The notes under the pieces are model-generated. The model was given only the letters and a program-made list of their open reading frames with translations. It made no database searches and had not been told where the DNA came from. From Streptomyces sp. M92 (GTDB lineage: Bacteria > Actinomycetota > Actinomycetes > Streptomycetales > Streptomycetaceae): a stretch of DNA of 64,000 bases. Shown here one piece after another: positions 38,301 through 47,188 of the stretch (within the stretch, counting starts at the first letter, position 1; each line of letters starts with the position of its first letter). Made by a program: the position numbers and the translations under genes. The stretch covers positions 5,146,001 through 5,210,000 of the forward strand of contig NZ_CP101137.1 of the NCBI RefSeq assembly GCF_028473745.1. The letters are read 5' to 3'.

Positions 38301-38918
38301 GTGATCACTCCTGCCTCGCCCCCTGCCCGCCGGCGCCCGGACCCGGACGCCGAGGAGGCGTCCATCACGGCCTGGGCGCTCGCCGCGGGCACCGGCGACC
38401 CCGACGCGGTCGAGCACTTCGTACGCGCCCTGCACCGGGACGTCCGCCGCTACGTGACGTTCCTCGGTGCCGACCCGCAGAGCGCCGACGACCTCACCCA
38501 GGACACGTTCCTGCGGGCCCTCGGCAGCCTGCACCGCTTCGAGGGACGGTCCTCGGCCCGCACCTGGCTGCTCTCCATCGCCCGCCGCGCGGTGGTCGAC
38601 AACATCCGCCACGATTCCTCCCGGCCACGGCCGGCGGCGACGGAGGACTGGGAGTCGGCCGCCGAACGCACCCAGCCGCGCGGTCTGCCGGGCTTCGACG
38701 ACGGCATCGCCCTCGCCGACCTGCTGGCCACCCTCCCCGACGAGCGGCGCGAGGCGTTCGTCCTCACCCAGATGCTCGGACTGCCCTACGCGGAGGCGGC
38801 CGACGTCAGCGCCTGCCCGATAGGGACGGTGCGTTCCCGGGTCGCACGGGCCCGCAGCTCCCTGATCGAGTGGCTGAACGACGCGGAGCGTCCCGTGCCG
38901 GTGACCACCGCCGCGTGA
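38301..38918 (+). CDS. ECF-type RNA polymerase sigma factor
   Basis: 205 aa from GTG 38301. Region 2 (RDVRRYVTFLGADPQSADDL with TQDTFLRALGSL) and region 4 (ALLATLPDERREAF-type segment, YAEAADVSACPIGTVRSRVARAR) are both clear. It is a group IV sigma factor. No anti-sigma gene with a zinc-binding domain follows; the upstream membrane protein with a His-rich loop is the only candidate membrane partner, by position only. Confidence 0.9.
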   Translation: MITPASPPARRRPDPDAEEASITAWALAAGTGDPDAVEHFVRALHRDVRRYVTFLGADPQSADDLTQDTFLRALGSLHRFEGRSSARTWLLSIARRAVVDNIRHDSSRPRPAATEDWESAAERTQPRGLPGFDDGIALADLLATLPDERREAFVLTQMLGLPYAEAADVSACPIGTVRSRVARARSSLIEWLNDAERPVPVTTAA

Positions 38919-39037
38919 CGCGCGAGCCGCGTGACGCACGACGGTGACGGGCGGTCCGGAAACCGGCAGCCAACTGCGGGCCGACCCTGCCGGACCGCCC
39001 CCACGACCCGACGCTCTTGGGCAGCCATCCTGTCCCC

Positions 39038-39856
39038 ATGGCCCGCTTCCAGCACACTGTCACGCTCGTCCCCGTGCCCCGCCGCCTGCTGGAGTCGTGC
39101 CTCGGCATGCTCCACGACCTCGCCGAAGGCACGGAAGCCGAAGGCACGGAAGCCGACGGAGCGGCGCTGCGGCTGCCCGACGGACGCCCGCTGACCGGTC
39201 TGGTCCTGACCGAGGGGCGCCACCTGCGGCCGGGCGCCCGCTACCGGGCCACCGGCGGGGCGGACGGACGCCCGGAGACCGAACCGACCGTCACCGTGTT
39301 CGCCTGGGACCGCCGCCGTGAGACGGCACTCGAGGTCGTCACGCAGGACGACGATCCGGCCCATCCCGCCCGGCTGGCCTGCGTACTGGGCGTCCGGAGC
39401 GCCGACCGGCCGCGCGAGGCGTGGCTCGAGACGACGGTGCGGACCGGCGCGGGGAAGGGGGCGAAGTACCTCGGCGGCACCGGACGGCTGCGCCTGGATC
39501 TCGGCAGATGGTGGGCGTCGGCGGCCGGACACGGCCGACGGTCCTCCGCCGCACCGGTGCGCGGGACCGTGACGCACGCACTCGCCCGCGCCACCGTGAC
39601 GGTCGTGCCGCGACCGGCTCCGGACGGACGCTGGCGGGTGACCGTGAAGGCGCGCGTCAGGGGCCGTTCCTTCGCGCGTCCCCTGCTCCCCGTCGCCACG
39701 GCCGTGGCGGGACGCCGCGCGCACCGGGCCTTCGCCGAGGCGCTGGACGGTGCCGCGGCACAGTGGAACGCACAGGTGCCCAGTATGGTCCGGAAGGAAG
39801 TGGAGCAACTGCGCGCGGAGTTGACCGGGCACCTGTGCGTCCCTTCGCACGGATAG
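39038..39856 (+). CDS. conserved hypothetical protein
   Basis: 272 aa, cytoplasmic, mostly beta-strand-like with many Arg and Thr. It contains a 15-bp tandem duplication (39122-39151) that encodes AEGTEAEGTEAD near residue 30, probably a length-variable loop. I recognise no catalytic motif. ATG 39038 is chosen over TTG 39017. The alpha/beta hydrolase gene starts 10 bp after its stop, so they are likely cotranscribed. Confidence 0.65.
   Translation: MARFQHTVTLVPVPRRLLESCLGMLHDLAEGTEAEGTEADGAALRLPDGRPLTGLVLTEGRHLRPGARYRATGGADGRPETEPTVTVFAWDRRRETALEVVTQDDDPAHPARLACVLGVRSADRPREAWLETTVRTGAGKGAKYLGGTGRLRLDLGRWWASAAGHGRRSSAAPVRGTVTHALARATVTVVPRPAPDGRWRVTVKARVRGRSFARPLLPVATAVAGRRAHRAFAEALDGAAAQWNAQVPSMVRKEVEQLRAELTGHLCVPSHG
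39122..39151 (+). repeat. 15-bp tandem repeat inside the hypothetical gene
   Basis: GCCGAAGGCACGGAA twice in tandem, followed by a partial third unit. In frame, so copy-number change would lengthen the protein by five residues at a time. Confidence 0.8.
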
Positions 39857-39865
39857 AGTGTCCGA

Positions 39866-40669
39866 ATGAACTCCGTATCCGTGCGTGGCGCCACGATCGA
39901 GTACGACGACTTTGGCCCTGCGTCGGGGCTCCCGCTGCTGCTGGTCCACGGGCATCCGTTCGACCGCACCCTGTGGGCGCCCCAGGTGACCGCCCTGACG
40001 GCGGCCGGGTACCGGGTGGTCACCCCGGACCTGCGCGGCTACGGCCGCAGCGGTGTCACCGCCGGCAAGGTGCTGCTCGCCGACTTCGCCGACGACCTCG
40101 CCGCGCTCCTGGACCACCTGGGCATCGAACGCGCGGTGGTCGGCGGCGTCTCCATGGGCGGGCAGATCACCATGGAGTTCCAGCTGCGCCACCCGGAGCG
40201 GGTCCGCGCACTGGTGCTGTCCGACACCTCGGCACCCGCGGAGACCGCCGAGGGCAAGGTGTTCCGCAACCGGCTGGCCGACCGGCTCCTCGCGGAGGGC
40301 ATGGAGGGGTACGCGCACGAGGTCATCGACAAGATGCTCGCCGCCTACAACGTCACCGCCATGCCGGACGTGGCGGCCCGCGTCCTGAAGACGATGTGCG
40401 CCACCGACCCGCGGGGCGCCGCCGCCGCGCTGCGCGGCCGGGCCGAACGCCCCGACTACCGGGACGTCCTGGCTTCGGTCCGGGTACCGGTCCTGGTGCT
40501 GGTCGGCGCGGACGACGTCTACACCCCCGTGGCGGAGGCCGAGGCCGTCCAGGGCCTCGTCCCGCACGCCGCCCTGGCCGTGATCGAGGGGGCCGGCCAC
40601 CTCCCCGGCGTCGAGCAGCCCGAGCGCTTCAACGCCGCGCTGCTGCGCTTCCTCGCCGAGCGCCTGTGA
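39866..40669 (+). CDS. alpha/beta-fold hydrolase
   Basis: 267 aa, cytoplasmic. The HGHPFDRTLW oxyanion segment is near residue 29. The nucleophile elbow GGVSMGGQI has Ser at about 96. The acid is Asp in VGADDVYTP near 213, and the His is in GAGHLPG near 242. The triad is complete. It resembles the 3-oxoadipate enol-lactonase/haloperoxidase group, which tells little about substrate. Confidence 0.87.
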   Translation: MNSVSVRGATIEYDDFGPASGLPLLLVHGHPFDRTLWAPQVTALTAAGYRVVTPDLRGYGRSGVTAGKVLLADFADDLAALLDHLGIERAVVGGVSMGGQITMEFQLRHPERVRALVLSDTSAPAETAEGKVFRNRLADRLLAEGMEGYAHEVIDKMLAAYNVTAMPDVAARVLKTMCATDPRGAAAALRGRAERPDYRDVLASVRVPVLVLVGADDVYTPVAEAEAVQGLVPHAALAVIEGAGHLPGVEQPERFNAALLRFLAERL

Positions 40670-40843
40670 CCGCCGGCCCGCGTTCCGGCGTAGTGCTCTG
40701 GCGCGTGAACAGCGCACATCGCCGGTGAGTGAGCCCTGTACGCGCCCCCGTGACCGAACGGACAATGCGCAGTGGCCGTGATCACGCGGCGGGAGGCGAG
40801 ACGTCGTCGTACCGCCGCCCGCCGGGAAAGCAGGTCGATCGCC

Positions 40844-41560
40844 ATGCTGTTGCGTCTGCCCACGTCCGTGTCCGAAGCGCAGGAGTGCATGGCGGAGGGA
40901 GCGGTGCCCATCGGCGGGGCCACCCTGGTGTGGGCCGCCTGGCAACGGGACGGCTTCCCGGCGCTGGCCATGTCGCTGCGCGACCTGCCGGAGGCGAACG
41001 TGCTCGAGCCCGAGGCACTCGGGAGCGCCGTGGTCCTGCACCGCATCGACGACCGCGTGCCCGAGGTGCTGCGCCGGGCGGCCGGCACGGTGGGCACCGG
41101 AGCCGTACGCCGGACCGCCACGGTCGGCGGGAACATAGTCGGCAGCAGCCTGCGCTGCCTGCTGCCCGCCGCCCTCGTCCTGGACGCCCGTCCGACCGTC
41201 CTGGGACCGGACGGCGCCTACGAGACCGACCTGGCCGAGGTCCTGGCCAAGCGTCACCTGTTGCTCGGTCTGCGCTGGCGCACCCCGGTGGCCAGCGGCT
41301 ACCGCAAGCAGCCCGCCGAGGCCGGCGGCCCACCGCCCCTGGTCGTCGCCACCGCCGTACACACCGACGACGAGGGCCGCCACCTGCGGGTGGCCGTCCG
41401 CGACGGCTACGAGGTGCTCAGCGAGAGCGCGCCGTGCGACGACGGGAGCGCCGAGCAGGTGGCCGCCGCCCTGGAACGCACGGACGTCGGCGCCCTGCCC
41501 TCCGGCGCCCGCGACATCGTGCGTGAGCAGGTCGCCGGCGTCCTGGCCTCCCTCTCCTGA
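40844..41560 (+). CDS. orphan FAD-binding subunit of a molybdenum hydroxylase
   Basis: 238 aa, the medium (CoxM/CutM-like) subunit fold. FAD loops PIGGATLVWAAW near residue 23 and GAVRRTATVGGNIVGSS near 87 are present. Such subunits normally pair with a 2Fe-2S subunit and a molybdopterin subunit, in adjacent genes. None is here: the next genes are a muramidase and the thiol-redox operon. It is either a relic or works with subunits encoded elsewhere. ATG 40844 matches the family start; an upstream GTG 40772 would add an Arg-rich stretch. Confidence 0.8.
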   Translation: MLLRLPTSVSEAQECMAEGAVPIGGATLVWAAWQRDGFPALAMSLRDLPEANVLEPEALGSAVVLHRIDDRVPEVLRRAAGTVGTGAVRRTATVGGNIVGSSLRCLLPAALVLDARPTVLGPDGAYETDLAEVLAKRHLLLGLRWRTPVASGYRKQPAEAGGPPPLVVATAVHTDDEGRHLRVAVRDGYEVLSESAPCDDGSAEQVAAALERTDVGALPSGARDIVREQVAGVLASLS

Positions 41561-41567
41561 CGCAGCC

Positions 41568-41625
41568 GTCCGCCGGCCTCGGGGGGGCCGGCGGACGGAC
41601 GGAGGACGTACGGCGGGCGTACGTC
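41568..41625. terminator. double hairpin between convergent genes
   Basis: First hairpin: 11-bp stem (41568-41578 with 41586-41596). Second: 8-bp stem GACGTACG/CGTACGTC (41605-41612 with 41618-41625). Together they separate the FAD-subunit gene from the muramidase gene and can serve both strands. Confidence 0.7.
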
Positions 41626-41629
41626 GGCG

Positions 41630-42478
41630 TCAGCCGTTGGCCAGCGCCTTGACGCGGTCGAGCGCCCCGTTGAACCTGTCGTGGTCCCCGACGGTCGGCC
41701 CGGTCGAGGTGTACTGCCACATCGTGTGGAAGTCCCAGCCGGCCGGGAGCTCGCCCACGCTCGACGCGTACCGGGCGACCCACAGCGGGTTGGTGTCGCC
41801 GAAGCCGCTGTAGTTGCCGGTGCACTGCTTCCACCAGTTGGTGGAGGTGTAGATGGCCGCGTGACGCCCGGTGCGCTCCTTGTAGCGGTCCAGGAAGTCG
41901 CCGATCCAGTCGACCATCTGACTCGCCGTCCTGCCGTAGCAGGTGGCGCCGTACGGGTTGTACTCGATGTCGAGCACACCCGGCAGGGTCCGGCCGTCCT
42001 TGGACCAGCCGCCGCCGTGGTCGACGAAGTAGTCGGCCTGCGCGGCGCCGCTCGCGCCGTCCGGGATCGCGAAGTGGTACGCGCCGCGGATCATGCCGGT
42101 GTCGTAGGAACCGTCGTACTGCTGCGAGTAGTAGGGGTTCCGGTAGGACGTGCCCTCGGTGGCCTTCACGTAGGCCCACTTCACCCCGCTCTTCCAGAGG
42201 GTGGACCAGGCCACGTTGCCCTGGTGGCTGGAGACGTCGACGCCCTCGGTCTGGGCGACGCGGGTACCGGCGGGCACACCCTGGACGCCCTCGTGGGCCA
42301 GGACGCCCATGCCCATGTGGGCGGTGCCGCGGGCGGGTGTCGCGTCCGCGCCGTCGGCCGACGCGGGGACCGCGGACAGGGCCAGCAGGAGCGACTGGGA
42401 GGCGAGGAGGACGCCCGACGCGAGCAGGCGGCGTGAGTGGCGGGACGCCACGGATATGGGTTTGCGCATGGCACCCAT
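41630..42478 (-). CDS. secreted GH25 muramidase
   Basis: 282 aa from ATG 42478. A twin-Arg-containing signal (SRHSRRLLASGVLLASQSLL, then ASADG) directs secretion. The mature enzyme has a linker of about 35 residues and a GH25 barrel: Asp in EGVDVSSHQGNV, Asp and Glu in GVLDIEYNPYG and the end strand WQYTSTG. It hydrolyses the beta-1,4 bond after N-acetylmuramic acid, including O-acetylated walls in the Streptomyces cellosyl type. It has no separate wall-binding module. Confidence 0.92.
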   Translation of the reverse strand: MGAMRKPISVASRHSRRLLASGVLLASQSLLLALSAVPASADGADATPARGTAHMGMGVLAHEGVQGVPAGTRVAQTEGVDVSSHQGNVAWSTLWKSGVKWAYVKATEGTSYRNPYYSQQYDGSYDTGMIRGAYHFAIPDGASGAAQADYFVDHGGGWSKDGRTLPGVLDIEYNPYGATCYGRTASQMVDWIGDFLDRYKERTGRHAAIYTSTNWWKQCTGNYSGFGDTNPLWVARYASSVGELPAGWDFHTMWQYTSTGPTVGDHDRFNGALDRVKALANG

Positions 42479-42538
42479 CCGATCCGCTGTCCCGCCCGGC
42501 CGCATCTCACAGTCACCCAGACGGTGTTGGCAAAGCCC

Positions 42539-43387
42539 CTAACGCTCCTCCGGACCGCCGTGCCGCGGCCCCCGCACCCCGCGTACCAGGACGACCAGCG
42601 CCCCCACCGCCACGGCCAGGGCGAGCACACCCAGCAGCGCACGGTCGGAGACGGCCTCCCCGATGCCGCTCATCCGCTGCTCCCAGGCGAACTCGGTGTC
42701 CACACCCAGCAGCGAGGGCAGCGCCGAAGTACCGTCGAACAGCAGGAAGACCGCGCCCAGGACGATGAACATCACCCCGCCCGCCAGCGACGTGGAGTGC
42801 GTCCGCAGCGGGCCCAGCCGTACCGGCCGGCCACGCAGCCAGTTCCGCCGGCCCAGGTCGAACCGGTCCCACAGGCCGGCCAGCACGAACATCGGCACGG
42901 CCATCCCCAGGGCGTACACCGCGAGAAGCGCCCCACCACGCCACGGGTCGCCACCCATCGCGGCCACCGTCAGGACGCTGCCGAGGATGGGCCCGGCGCA
43001 GAAGCCGGCCAGCCCGTACACCGCGCCGAGCGCCGTCACGGACAGTGCCGAACCCGACCGGCGGGCCCCGGCCGCCTGCTGCATCCGGCGCGAACCGAAC
43101 CCCAGGCCCAGCACCTGTGCCACTCCGAGGGCGACGACCAGCCAGCCGCCCACCGTGACCAGCAGGTCCCGGTGCCCGTAGAAGAGGCGCCCGGCCAGCG
43201 ACCCCGCCACGCCGAGGGGCACCATGGTCAGACACAGTCCCGCGTAGAACAGCGCGGTCCGCCCCAGCAGTCGGGTGCGGCTGGTGAACGAGTAGGCGAA
43301 GAACGCCGGCAGCAGCAGGGCCGAGCAGGGGCTGAGCAGCGCCAGCAGCCCGCCGAGGAAGGCCACCGCGAACCCCGGGTCACTCAT
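42539..43387 (-). CDS. CcdA/DsbD-type thiol-disulfide electron carrier
   Basis: 282 aa, about seven membrane helices. The redox pair typical of CcdA is in place: Cys in LLSPCSALLLPAFF (TM1) and Cys in LAGFCAGPILG (TM4). It carries reducing equivalents from cytoplasmic thioredoxin to extracytoplasmic thiols. Its ATG overlaps the stop of the DsbA-like gene, so the two are coupled and probably redox partners. A cytochrome c maturation role is possible, but no ccs or res genes are nearby. Confidence 0.88.
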   Translation of the reverse strand: MSDPGFAVAFLGGLLALLSPCSALLLPAFFAYSFTSRTRLLGRTALFYAGLCLTMVPLGVAGSLAGRLFYGHRDLLVTVGGWLVVALGVAQVLGLGFGSRRMQQAAGARRSGSALSVTALGAVYGLAGFCAGPILGSVLTVAAMGGDPWRGGALLAVYALGMAVPMFVLAGLWDRFDLGRRNWLRGRPVRLGPLRTHSTSLAGGVMFIVLGAVFLLFDGTSALPSLLGVDTEFAWEQRMSGIGEAVSDRALLGVLALAVAVGALVVLVRGVRGPRHGGPEER

Positions 43388-44165
43388 CGGTCCCGCCCTG
43401 TGCGCGTGCTTCCCCGGCGGCGGCCTCGGCCGCCTCGACCGCCTCCGCGAACACGTCCGTGGGCTGGGCGCCCAGGATCGGCCGTCCGTTCACGAGGAAG
43501 GCGGGGGTGCTGCTGACGCCGAGCGCGTACCCCTCCTCGACGTCCCGGTTCACGGCCTCGTCCGCCGCGGCGGAGGCCATGTCCGCGCGGAAGCGGTCGA
43601 GGTCCCCGACGCCCGCCTCCTCGGCCATGGCGACCAGTTCCTTCTCCGCGAAGTCGCCCTTGTTGCGCTCGCGCGGCTCGCCGTAGGCGGTGTCGTGGAA
43701 ATCCCAGAACCGGCCCTGCCGTCCCGCCGCCCACGAGGCCCGGGCCGCCTGCTCGGACTCCTCGCCGAAGATCGGGAAGTGGCGCCACTCGATCCGCAGG
43801 ACGCCCTTGTCGACGTAGTCGCGCAGCAGTTCGGGCTTGGTCTCGCGGGCGAACCGGCCGCAGTAGGGGCACTGGAAGTCCGAGTACTCGATCAGTACGA
43901 CGGGTGCGTCCGGCTCGCCCAGGGCGTACGGGTCGTCGGCGTCCCGGCGGGCCAGCGCGAGCAGCGCGGGATCGGCGGGCGGGGCGGCTGAGGCGGGGCC
44001 GGAGGACGAGGCGGTGGCCGGACGGTCGGCCGACTCGCCGCCACCGCCCAGAGAGACGGCGGCGACGGTGACGGCGGCCACGAGGACCAGGGCGGCCAGG
44101 ACCACCCGCAGCCGGCGGCGCGGCGTCGGACGGGACTTGCCGGGCAGGCGTGATGCAGCGTTCAT
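43380..44165 (-). CDS. membrane-anchored DsbA-family thioredoxin-fold protein
   Basis: 261 aa. An N-terminal cytoplasmic Arg-rich stretch and one helix (LRVVLAALVLVAAVTVAAV) anchor it. The extracytoplasmic domain has CPYC after YSDFQ near residue 98 and cis-Pro in VSSTPAF near 222. It resembles the oxidoreductase partner of VKOR or CcdA systems in actinobacteria. ATG 44165. A longer upstream open frame is not coding. Confidence 0.9.
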   Translation of the reverse strand: MNAASRLPGKSRPTPRRRLRVVLAALVLVAAVTVAAVSLGGGGESADRPATASSSGPASAAPPADPALLALARRDADDPYALGEPDAPVVLIEYSDFQCPYCGRFARETKPELLRDYVDKGVLRIEWRHFPIFGEESEQAARASWAAGRQGRFWDFHDTAYGEPRERNKGDFAEKELVAMAEEAGVGDLDRFRADMASAAADEAVNRDVEEGYALGVSSTPAFLVNGRPILGAQPTDVFAEAVEAAEAAAGEARAQGGTDE

Positions 44166-44227
44166 GGGTCGACTCCACGGAAGGAGGAAAGAGGGAGGAC
44201 GAAGGGGGGAAGGGCCGCGGCCGGCGC

Positions 44228-44725
44228 TCAGACGCGGGCCGGCACCGGGCAGGCCTCGGCCGTCGACAGCCTGCGCAGCGCCGCCTCGGCGAGCAGCGCC
44301 AGGGAGGCGACGGCGACGACCGGCTGGAGCGGGGCCCAGTAGGTCAGCGCGCCGGAGCTGCCGAGGAGCAGCAGGACCACCTTGTTGCAGACGGGACAGC
44401 CCACGGCGAGGAAGGAGAGCACCCCGCCGAGGGGGCCCAGCCTGCTGCCGGGACCGTCGGTCCGCGGCGTGCCGGAAGCGCCGGGCGGGCGCACGAAGGT
44501 GGCCAGCACCAGGCCGGCGAGCACGGCGGTGGCCGCGAGCACCGGATGGTTCCACCACTGGACGGGGACCGAGCGGGAGAAGAAGGGCGAGGGCACGACC
44601 GCGGTGGGGACACCCACGACGACGGCGGTCAGGACGGCACCGGCCCCGGCGGCGGCCCACTGGGCGGGCCGCCAGGACACGAGGGCCGCTCCCGCCCGGC
44701 GCAGTGACCGGGAGGAGGAGGGCAT
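44228..44725 (-). CDS. membrane protein with intramembrane CPVC motif
   Basis: 165 aa from ATG 44725, four to five helices. A Cys-Pro-Val-Cys motif sits inside a hydrophobic helix (FLAVGCPVCNKVVLLLLG). The placement and the neighbouring CcdA and DsbA genes suggest electron transfer or metal passage in the membrane. I recognise it only as a conserved actinobacterial type. GGAG precedes the start. Confidence 0.72.
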   Translation of the reverse strand: MPSSSRSLRRAGAALVSWRPAQWAAAGAGAVLTAVVVGVPTAVVPSPFFSRSVPVQWWNHPVLAATAVLAGLVLATFVRPPGASGTPRTDGPGSRLGPLGGVLSFLAVGCPVCNKVVLLLLGSSGALTYWAPLQPVVAVASLALLAEAALRRLSTAEACPVPARV

Positions 44726-44776
44726 GGGAGTGCTCCGTTCGAGAGGATGCGGCGGACGCGGCACGAACGGGCCGGT

Positions 44777-45193
44777 CTAGATCCTCAGAACGGTGGTCGA
44801 GGTACCCATGGCACAACTCGCGGGCGGCGCGGGCCCGGCGGTCACACGGACGGGCGGCGACGGGGCCGTACCGCGCTGGGCGGCCGAGTCCGCGGTGCCG
44901 GCGGTCGGCGCCTCCGGAACGCGGAGGTCCCCGCGCGTCGACGACTGCTCGGCCAGGCCCTTCTTCTCGCACGGACGCGGCGCCGCGGGCGACGCCTCGT
45001 CCCCCGGGGCATGACCGACGGCGAGTACGGCGACCGCGGACGGGGAACCGGCCACCGCGCTCTCCTCAGCGGCGCCCGAGGCCGGTGAACGGCCCGCCCC
45101 CGCCACGCACAGCACGGCGACGACCACGGTGACCATCGCCAGCGCACAGCGAAGCAGCGTCACCGCTCGGGTGTGCCTGCCGCGCTGGGACAT
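44777..45193 (-). CDS. small exported protein, first gene of the thiol-redox operon
   Basis: 138 aa. One N-terminal helix (CALAMVTVVVAVLCVAGAG) after an Arg-rich start acts as signal or anchor; the rest is low-complexity Ala/Pro/Ser/Gly with two cysteines (PRPCEKK and ASCAMG). No domain is recognised. The two cysteines could be a substrate for the DsbA-like protein two genes downstream. Spacing to the CPVC gene is 51 bp. Confidence 0.6.
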   Translation of the reverse strand: MSQRGRHTRAVTLLRCALAMVTVVVAVLCVAGAGRSPASGAAEESAVAGSPSAVAVLAVGHAPGDEASPAAPRPCEKKGLAEQSSTRGDLRVPEAPTAGTADSAAQRGTAPSPPVRVTAGPAPPASCAMGTSTTVLRI

Positions 45194-45484
45194 GGGGACG
45201 GCTCCTACCGCAGGGACTGATCGGGGGCTGACTCGGGGACGACCCGGGGACGTGTGCGGAAGCCACCCTACATACCCCCCGCCGGGTGGAGAGCAACCGC
45301 CCGGAACGCCTGTATCACATCGCCGGGTTCGATCGGCGAGATGCCGGGGAAGTTCGCTCCTCGGTGGGGTCCGCGGTCGGTCCGGCTTACGCGCACCGGG
45401 CGCTGACTAGCATGAGCCGCAGGCCCGCCGACACCTGTCGGCCCGCCCCTTTTCCCCGCTCTCAAGGACCAGAGGGACCGCGGA
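45194..45484. promoter_or_regulatory. control region between thiol-redox operon and conservon
   Basis: 291 bp. ATACCC and GGGTGG form a CsoR-like half-site pair at 45272-45289 (arms 6 bp apart instead of 4), about 80 bp before the leftward gene. A palindrome CCGACACCTGTCGG (45428-45441) lies about 45 bp before the conservon start. A weak rightward pair TTACGC/TAGCAT is visible near 45388-45414. Confidence 0.4.
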
Positions 45485-47188
45485 ATGTCAGTGTCTGCAC
45501 CCCCCACCCCGCCCCGGACGCAGAAAGCCCGCCGCACCACCCCCGCCGTGCCCCTGCTGGTGCTGCCGGCGGCCGCCGCGGCCGCCGGCGCCGCCTGGGC
45601 GGCGGCCCCCGAGACCGCCCGGAGCTGGACCGCGACCCTCGCCGTGTCGTCCTGGCTGTGCGTCGCCGTGGCCGTCGTACTCGGCTCCCACCTGGTCGGT
45701 CGGGCGCGCCGGACCGCGTCCGACCGGAGGGCGGAGATCAGCGCCCTCAAGGCCCGCATCGCCCACGAGAGCGCGGGTTTCGCACACCTCGTCAACGTGG
45801 CCCTGCCGGGCATCGCCCAGCAGGTCCGCGACGGCGTGAGCGCCGAGGAGGCCGTGGCGAACACCGCGCCCGTCTCCGGCGCCCACCTGCGCCAGGTAGT
45901 GCAGAGTTTCGCCGCGCTGACCGAGGACGCGGCCCGGCAGTCCGCCGACGCCGACTCCCGCCACCGTCGGGCGGTTCAGGAGACGCGCCGGCTCACCGGG
46001 GAACTGGAACACCTCACGAGCAGCACCCTGCCCGCCGCGGTGGAGAAACTGCGCGACGGCACCTCGGCGGAGGTCGTCCTCGCCGAACTTCAGTGGCCGC
46101 GCGGCCCGCAGGCACGCGCCTGCGCCGAGCTCTTCGTCCGGGAACTGGCCCACAGCGAACGGCGTACCGCCGCGGCGCAGGCGGCCGCCGCCAAGTCCCT
46201 CAGCCGCGTCCAGGCCAAGGCCGTCGGCATGCTCGCCGACCTGCGCGAGATGCAGGACCGCCACGGCGAGGAAGTCCTCGGCGACCTGCTCCGCCTGGAC
46301 CACAGCACCTCGCAGCTCGGCCTCGTCACCGACCGCCTGGCCCTCCTGATGGGCGGACGCTCCAGCCGGGCCTGGAACAAGCCCATCGTGATGGAGAGCA
46401 TCCTGCGCGGCGCCGTCGGCCGGATCGCCGCCTACCGCCGGGTCCGCATGCACTGCTCCACCAGTGCCGCGATCTCCGGGTACGCGGCCGAGGGCGTGAT
46501 GCACCTCCTCGCCGAACTGATGGACAACGCCGCCAACTTCTCGCCGCCCATCGACGAGGTCCACGTCTACGTGGAGGAACGTACCGCCGGAATCGTCATC
46601 ACCATCGAGGACAGCGGACTGAAGATGGCCGACGCGGCCATGCGCCACGCCGAACAGGCGGTGTCGGGACGCATGAACGACCTGGCCCAGCTCCAGGGCA
46701 CGCGGCTCGGCCTCGCCGTGGTCGGACGGCTGGCCGCCAAGTACCGGATCGGCGTCAGCTACCGGCCCTCCTCGCGCGGCGGCACGGGCGTCGTCGTCCT
46801 GGTCCCGCCGCAACTGCTCGCCCAGCAGCGGGACCCCGGCCCGTACGCGACCCTCGGCCGTACGGCCACCGGTGCCCTCACCGTCCCCGGCCCCGCGCCG
46901 GCCCCCGCGGACCGGCGGCGCGTCCCGGACGTCCGCCCCGACCTCCCCGAACAGCCGCCGACGCCACCCCGCCCCGCACCCGCCACCGAGGGAGGGCTGC
47001 CGGTGCGTTCCCCGGGCCGCACGATGGCCGCGGCCGAACGCGAACGCCGGGAGCAGCACCGCCGGGCCCCGGACCGGGCGGCGACGGCGCCCCGGGACGC
47101 CGGCTCCAGTTTCGGCGCCTTCCACCGCGGCCGCCGCAGCGGGGCGGCCGGCGGGGCACCCGGGACCGAACCGCCCGCCCACGGGTAG
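45485..47188 (+). CDS. cvnA: conservon sensor ATPase CvnA (nitrate-sensor-like histidine kinase fold)
   Basis: 567 aa. Two N-terminal membrane helices (VPLLVLPAAAAAAGAAWAAA; LAVSSWLCVAVAVVLGSHLV), a long coiled-coil signalling region (about 80-270), and a C-terminal HATPase with N-box LLAELMDNAANFSPP and G-box IEDSGLKM. A Pro/Arg-rich tail of about 130 residues follows. Conservons are conserved four-gene sets of streptomycetes in which CvnA is thought to signal to the GTPase CvnD through CvnB and CvnC. There is no phosphoacceptor His in a clear H-box, as usual for CvnA. Confidence 0.92.
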   Translation: MSVSAPPTPPRTQKARRTTPAVPLLVLPAAAAAAGAAWAAAPETARSWTATLAVSSWLCVAVAVVLGSHLVGRARRTASDRRAEISALKARIAHESAGFAHLVNVALPGIAQQVRDGVSAEEAVANTAPVSGAHLRQVVQSFAALTEDAARQSADADSRHRRAVQETRRLTGELEHLTSSTLPAAVEKLRDGTSAEVVLAELQWPRGPQARACAELFVRELAHSERRTAAAQAAAAKSLSRVQAKAVGMLADLREMQDRHGEEVLGDLLRLDHSTSQLGLVTDRLALLMGGRSSRAWNKPIVMESILRGAVGRIAAYRRVRMHCSTSAAISGYAAEGVMHLLAELMDNAANFSPPIDEVHVYVEERTAGIVITIEDSGLKMADAAMRHAEQAVSGRMNDLAQLQGTRLGLAVVGRLAAKYRIGVSYRPSSRGGTGVVVLVPPQLLAQQRDPGPYATLGRTATGALTVPGPAPAPADRRRVPDVRPDLPEQPPTPPRPAPATEGGLPVRSPGRTMAAAERERREQHRRAPDRAATAPRDAGSSFGAFHRGRRSGAAGGAPGTEPPAHG

